Positions 60,189 through 64,000 of a stretch of DNA of 64,000 nt are shown here, piece by piece (position 1 is the first letter of the stretch; each line of letters begins with the position of its first letter). This stretch comes from Mycolicibacterium phlei (GTDB lineage Bacteria > Actinomycetota > Actinomycetes > Mycobacteriales > Mycobacteriaceae). The stretch spans positions 3,534,001-3,598,000 of the forward strand of contig NZ_CP014475.1 in assembly GCF_001583415.1 (NCBI RefSeq), given 5' to 3'. The position numbers and the translations under genes are program-made. The notes beneath the pieces are model-generated. The model did no database searches. It was not told the DNA's origin and saw nothing but the letters and a program-made list of their open reading frames with translations.

Positions 60189-62096
60189 CTACTTCTTGGT
60201 GGCCTTGTCCGCGGACGACTCGGTCGACAGGGCGGCGACGAACGCCTCCTGGGGCACCTCTACGCGCCCGACCATCTTCATCCGCTTCTTGCCTTCCTTC
60301 TGCTTCTCCAGCAGCTTGCGCTTACGCGTGATGTCGCCGCCGTAGCACTTCGATAGCACGTCTTTGCGGATCGCGCGGATGTTTTCGCGGGCAATGATCT
60401 TGGATCCGATCGCGGCCTGCACCGGAACCTCGAACTGCTGGCGCGGGATCAGCTCCTTGAGCTTGGTGGTCATCTTGTTGCCGTAGGCGTACGCCGAGTC
60501 CTTGTGCACGATCGCGCTGAACGCGTCGACCGGCTCACCCTGCAGCAGGATGTCCACCTTGACCAGGTTGGCCTCCTGCTCGCCCGCCTCCTCGTAGTCC
60601 AGGCTGGCGTAGCCGCGGGTGCGCGACTTCAGCGAGTCGAAGAAGTCGAAGATGATCTCGCCCAGCGGCATGATGTAGCGCAGCTCGACGCGCTCCGGCG
60701 ACAGGTAGTCCATGCCCTGCAGCTCGCCGCGGCGGGACTGGCACAGCTCCATGATGGTGCCGATGAACTCGCTGGGCGCGATGATCGTGGTCTTGACGAC
60801 GGGCTCGTAGACGGTGCGGATCTTGCCGTCCGGCCAGTCCGACGGGTTGGTGACGACGAGTTCGCTGCCGTCCTCCTTGACCACCCGGTACACCACGTTC
60901 GGCGACGTGGAGATCAGGTCGAGGTCGAACTCGCGCTCGAGCCGCTCGCGGGTGATCTCCATGTGCAGCAGACCCAGGAAGCCGCACCGGAACCCGAAGC
61001 CCAGCGCCACCGACGTCTCCGGCTCGTAGGTCAGCGCGGCGTCGTTGAGCTGCAGCTTGTCCAGCGCGTCGCGCAGGTCCGGGTAGTCCGAGCCGTCCAC
61101 CGGGTACAGCCCGGAGTACACCATCGGCTTGGGTTCGCGGTAGCCGGTCAGCGGGTCGGTGGCGCCGTTGCGGGCGGTGGTCACGGTGTCGCCGACCTTC
61201 GACTGGCGCACGTCCTTCACCCCGGTGATGAGGTAGCCCACCTCGCCGACGCCGAGGCCGTCACACGGCTTGGGCTCGGGTGAGACGATGCCGACCTCGA
61301 GCAGCTCGTGGGTGGCGCCGGTGGACATCATCTTGATGCGTTCGCGGGGCACGATCTTGCCGTCGACGACGCGCACGTAGGTGACCACACCGCGGTAGGT
61401 GTCGTAGACGGAGTCGAAGATCATCGCCCGGGTCGGGGCGTCGGAGTCGCCGACCGGCGGCGGCACCTCGCGCACCACGTGGTCGAGCAGCTCGCGCACC
61501 CCCTCGCCGGTCTTGCCCGACACCTTCAGCACATCGGAGGGTTCGCAGCCGACGATGTGGGCGAGCTCGGCGGCGTAGCGCTCCGGGTCGGCGGCCGGCA
61601 GGTCGATCTTGTTGAGCACCGGGATGATGTGCAGGTCGCGGTCCAGCGCCAGGTACAGGTTGGCCAGGGTCTGCGCCTCGATGCCCTGCGCGGCGTCGAC
61701 GAGCAGGATCGCGCCCTCGCAGGCCTCCAGCGCGCGCGACACCTCGTAGGTGAAGTCGACGTGGCCCGGGGTGTCGATGAGGTGCAGCACGTAGTCGGTG
61801 CCGTCGACCTGCCAGGGCAGGCGCACGTTCTGCGCCTTGATCGTGATGCCGCGCTCACGCTCGATGTCCATCCGGTCCAGGTACTGGGCGCGCATCGAGC
61901 GCTCGTCGACGACACCGGTCAGCTGCAGCATCCGGTCGGCCAACGTCGATTTGCCGTGGTCGATGTGGGCGATGATGCAGAAGTTCCGGATCTGCGCCGG
62001 CGACGTGAAGGTCCGGTCGGCGAACGTGCTGATGGGAATCTCCTGGTAGACGGTCCGGGGAACCGTTACAGCGTATCCACGGCGGGGCTCGCGCAC
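60189..62096 (-). CDS. lepA: Elongation factor 4 LepA (back-translocating GTPase)
   Basis: 635 residues. Ribosome-associated GTPase that acts on stalled or mistranslocated ribosomes. Motifs: G1 [16 protein letters not shown]3 [16 protein letters not shown]4 [15 protein letters not shown], and the LepA-specific C-terminal [23 protein letters not shown] at 62096 is the first possible start in frame; the conserved part begins at [20 protein letters not shown], so a slightly shorter protein is possible. Divergent from the PemK-like gene. Confidence 0.94.
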   Translation of the reverse strand: MREPRRGYAVTVPRTVYQEIPISTFADRTFTSPAQIRNFCIIAHIDHGKSTLADRMLQLTGVVDERSMRAQYLDRMDIERERGITIKAQNVRLPWQVDGTDYVLHLIDTPGHVDFTYEVSRALEACEGAILLVDAAQGIEAQTLANLYLALDRDLHIIPVLNKIDLPAADPERYAAELAHIVGCEPSDVLKVSGKTGEGVRELLDHVVREVPPPVGDSDAPTRAMIFDSVYDTYRGVVTYVRVVDGKIVPRERIKMMSTGATHELLEVGIVSPEPKPCDGLGVGEVGYLITGVKDVRQSKVGDTVTTARNGATDPLTGYREPKPMVYSGLYPVDGSDYPDLRDALDKLQLNDAALTYEPETSVALGFGFRCGFLGLLHMEITRERLEREFDLDLISTSPNVVYRVVKEDGSELVVTNPSDWPDGKIRTVYEPVVKTTIIAPSEFIGTIMELCQSRRGELQGMDYLSPERVELRYIMPLGEIIFDFFDSLKSRTRGYASLDYEEAGEQEANLVKVDILLQGEPVDAFSAIVHKDSAYAYGNKMTTKLKELIPRQQFEVPVQAAIGSKIIARENIRAIRKDVLSKCYGGDITRKRKLLEKQKEGKKRMKMVGRVEVPQEAFVAALSTESSADKATKK

Positions 62097-62134
62097 ACAA
62101 TCGCGTTGCGGTGACCTCGCTTATGCTCGGGAAC

Positions 62135-62725
62135 ATGGCTCCGCCGTGGAAGACCTTCCAACGCCTTGCGGAGAACCTGGTGTTCAACGAGGCGCCGAAG
62201 TTCCTCCGCCAGATCGGCCAGTCCGAGACCGTGCAACGCGGTATTGCGCAGGGCATCCGGATCGGGCTGGACGTCATCGCTGGTGCCCAGAAGCAGGAGG
62301 TAACCGCGATCACCACCGGCCGACCGGTCACCAGCCACGCGGTGCCGACCGCGCACCGCGCCCGCAGGATCGTCTACGCACCCGACCTCGACGGCCGCGC
62401 CGATCCCGGCGAGATCGTGTGGACCTGGGTGGTCTACGAGGACGACCCGACCCAGGGCAAGGACCGGCCCGTGCTGGTCGTCGGCCGCGACCGCACCACC
62501 CTGCTGGGGCTGATGCTGTCCAGCCAGGAGCACCGCCGCGACGACCCGAACTGGCTCAGCATCGGCCGCGGCCCGTGGGACTACGACGGCCGGGAGAGCT
62601 TCGTGCGGCTGGACCGCGTGCTCGACGTGCCCGAGGAGGGCATCCGCCGCGAGGGTGCGATCCTGCCGCGGCCGGCGTTCGAGGTCGTCGCCGCCCGGCT
62701 GCGCGCCGATTACTCCTGGAACTAG
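62135..62725 (+). CDS. PemK/MazF-fold protein, Rv2405 homologue
   Basis: 196 residues. An N-terminal region (APPWKTFQRLAENLVFNEAP) precedes a compact beta-rich domain with GEIVWTWVVYEDDPTQGKDRPVLVVG, the GxVWxx...KxRPVLVV pattern of PemK/MazF-type RNases. No antitoxin gene is adjacent, and the orthologue is a core mycobacterial gene, so a classic toxin role is unlikely. A TATGCT -10 hexamer (62122-62127) lies seven bases before ATG 62135, predicting a leaderless transcript; a GTG at 62111 and ATG at 62123 are less likely starts. Confidence 0.75.
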   Translation: MAPPWKTFQRLAENLVFNEAPKFLRQIGQSETVQRGIAQGIRIGLDVIAGAQKQEVTAITTGRPVTSHAVPTAHRARRIVYAPDLDGRADPGEIVWTWVVYEDDPTQGKDRPVLVVGRDRTTLLGLMLSSQEHRRDDPNWLSIGRGPWDYDGRESFVRLDRVLDVPEEGIRREGAILPRPAFEVVAARLRADYSWN

Positions 62726-62739
62726 CGGAATCCTGGGAG

Positions 62740-63342
62740 CTAGCGGGGCTCCCGCCACATCTTCCACAGCGTCGGCCCGTCGGGCACGGTGATCTCACCG
62801 GTGACCTGGAAGCCGAACCGCTCGTAGTACGGGACATTGGCTGGGTTGCTGGACTCCAGGTACGCCGGGGCGTACTCGGCGTCGCAGCGGTCCAGCCGCG
62901 AGCGCATCAGCGTCTGCCCGTATCCGGTGCCGCGCACGGTCGGGTCCGAGCCGATCACCGCGAGGTACCAGTGCGGCTCCTCGGGGTGCTGCGCGTGCAT
63001 CAGGTCCATGAGTTGCTGAGCGCGCGGCACGTGCCTGCCCAGCGCCCGCAGGAAGCCGGGCATCATGCGCAGCTCCTGCAGCCGCGACTGTCGCCAGCCG
63101 CCGGGCGGATCCCACAGCGCCGCCGCGCCGAGGTGAGTGCCGCCGGCCACCTCGGGCGCACCGCTGCGCAGATAGTGGTGGCGGATCATGGTGGCGAACA
63201 TCCGCGGCAGCGCCCGCGCGCGGGCGGCCGGCTCAGGCACCACCCACATCATCACGGGGTCGTCCTGGAACGCCCGCGCCAGCACACGCGCCATCGACTG
63301 CAGGTCGCGGCGCTGCGCCGCGGCCACCGCGACGTCAGCCAC
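62740..63342 (-). CDS. GNAT-family N-acetyltransferase
   Basis: 200 residues. The acetyl-CoA-binding loop is in RGTGYGQTLMRSRLDRCDAE (near residue 135) with VIGSDPTVRGTGY before it; the C-terminus has LESSNPANVPYYERFGFQVTG, the usual beta-bulge and aromatic. GTG start at 63342 overlaps the CBS gene by eight bases. Substrate unknown. Confidence 0.85.
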   Translation of the reverse strand: MADVAVAAAQRRDLQSMARVLARAFQDDPVMMWVVPEPAARARALPRMFATMIRHHYLRSGAPEVAGGTHLGAAALWDPPGGWRQSRLQELRMMPGFLRALGRHVPRAQQLMDLMHAQHPEEPHWYLAVIGSDPTVRGTGYGQTLMRSRLDRCDAEYAPAYLESSNPANVPYYERFGFQVTGEITVPDGPTLWKMWREPR

Positions 63343-63763
63343 GGGTGATGTAGGCCTGCAGCTGCTCCTGCTGCGCTTCGAGCTCTTCCATCCGGGTCTT
63401 GACCACGTCGCCGATGCTAACGATTCCGACCAGCCTGCCGTTGTCCATCACCGGCACGTGGCGCACCCGGTTGTTGGTCATCAGCGCGCTGAGGCTGTCG
63501 ACGGTGTCGTCGGGTGAGCACGTCGCCACCAGCGACGTCATGATCTCCGACACCGGACAAGTCAGCAGGTCGGCGCCGCGACGGTGCAGCGCACGCACCA
63601 CGTCGCGCTCGGAGACAATGCCGGCCAGGCCGTCGGGCGAGACGACCACCATGGCCCCGATGTTGTGCACCGCCAGCTCGGTGAGCAGACCGGCCACCGA
63701 GGTCTGCGGGGTGATCGTCGCGACCGCCGACCCCTTGCTCCGCAACACATCCGCGATCCGCAT
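63335..63763 (-). CDS. Two-CBS-domain protein (Rv2406c homologue)
   Basis: 142 residues, exactly the size of the M. tuberculosis orthologue. Two tandem CBS domains: first with PQTSVAGLLTELAVHNIGAM and GIVSERDVVRAL, second with DTVDSLSALMTNNRVRHVPV and GIVSIGDVVKTRM. Such stand-alone pairs bind adenosine nucleotides and are usually energy sensors. ATG at 63763 preferred over an upstream ATG in the same frame at 63922, which crosses an intergenic region. Overlaps the GNAT gene. Confidence 0.87.
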   Translation of the reverse strand: MRIADVLRSKGSAVATITPQTSVAGLLTELAVHNIGAMVVVSPDGLAGIVSERDVVRALHRRGADLLTCPVSEIMTSLVATCSPDDTVDSLSALMTNNRVRHVPVMDNGRLVGIVSIGDVVKTRMEELEAQQEQLQAYITRG

Positions 63764-63887
63764 CAGAGCCTCCTTGTGATGTACCTCACAGGCTAGGACG
63801 CTTTCCGGCCCGGCGGTAGGGATTCGACGTTGCAACAGGGTCACAGGCGGCCGGAATAGCGGGCCGACGCCGCTGGTTTCCGACGCC

Positions 63888-64000
63888 ATGCAGACCTCGC
63901 AGAACGGACCCGACGTACCCACAGTTCAGTTGGGCGACAATCTGACCGTCAGCGCGATGGGGTTCGGCGCGATGGCCCTCACCCCGGTCTACGGGGAGGT
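63888..64000 (+). CDS. Aldo/keto reductase, N-terminal fragment (runs off window)
   Basis: The reading frame from ATG 63888 begins MQTSQNGPDVPTVQ, then LTVSAMGFGAMALTPVYGE, the usual first strand and NADPH-end of aldo/keto reductases (xxVSxxGxGxM). Only 37 codons are inside the window. Divergent from the CBS gene across about 124 bases of intergenic DNA. Confidence 0.72.
   Translation, partial: MQTSQNGPDVPTVQLGDNLTVSAMGFGAMALTPVYGE

Noticed and set aside
62135..62725. Toxin of a type II toxin-antitoxin pair
   Set aside because: No adjacent small antitoxin frame; the gene is a conserved single gene in mycobacteria.

Overview
The window is high-GC actinobacterial DNA from a mycobacterium, most likely a non-tuberculous, probably rapid-growing species. 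The gene order matches the M. tuberculosis stretch running from mbtF through mbtA, hemN/hemW, sirA-cysH, cysA-cysW-cysT-subI, Rv2402, lppR and lepA to Rv2405/Rv2406c (recalled synteny, not computed). Mycobactin genes, IdeR-type iron boxes and leaderless poly-cysteine leader peptides all fit Mycobacterium. No gene-free stretch exceeds about 300 bases. I saw no rRNA, tRNA, CRISPR array or insertion sequence.

1-26.3 kb: mycobactin (siderophore) locus. Reading leftward are mbtT-mbtC-mbtD-mbtE-mbtF (mbtF cut by the window edge), an exporter-fold ABC transporter pair related to IrtA/IrtB, mbtB, and a 1710-residue iterative-type polyketide synthase. mbtA and a luciferase-like oxidoreductase run rightward. 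IdeR-like boxes lie before mbtT, the ABC pair, mbtB/mbtA and the polyketide synthase. The synthase has the KS-AT-DH/TH-KR-ACP layout of 6-methylsalicylic acid synthase. It sits where mbtI (salicylate synthase) lies in M. tuberculosis, which suggests a 6-methylsalicyl-type mycobactin.

26.3-32.0 kb: accessory block. A large LuxR-type regulator with an ATPase domain, a DUF4242-like protein overlapping a secreted glycine-rich PGRS-like protein, a SigL-like ECF sigma factor with a membrane anti-sigma factor lacking the usual zinc-ligand cysteines, and hemW.

32.0-44.1 kb: inorganic sulfur block. A poly-Cys leader precedes sirA-cysH-sirohydrochlorin chelatase. Next is an operon of persulfide dioxygenase/rhodanese, sulfide:quinone oxidoreductase, membrane rhodanese, TauE-like permease and a CstR-like repressor, with CsoR/CstR-type operators. 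The sulfate importer cysA-cysW-cysT-subI follows on the other strand, with a second poly-Cys leader.

44.1-58.7 kb: two tiny membrane proteins, an FAD monooxygenase, a GH15 trehalase, then a mostly leftward organosulfur-scavenging region: two SfnB/DszC-like flavoproteins, an NtaA/DszA-like monooxygenase, an amino-acid-type permease, a LysR regulator and a 2-oxoglutarate oxygenase. It includes a hybrid remnant in which the start of one gene is joined to a peptide-binding protein lacking its signal peptide.

58.7-64 kb: conserved core. Two PknH-sensor-like lipoproteins, lepA, a PemK-like Rv2405 homologue, a GNAT acetyltransferase, a two-CBS protein and the start of an aldo/keto reductase.

Three large genes (mbtE, the IrtA-like subunit and the LuxR-type regulator) each carry an apparent one-base deletion. 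Two of these fall in G/C runs, so sequencing error must be separated from real mutation. Coordinates, motifs and box scores were read by hand; homologies are by recall, not database search.
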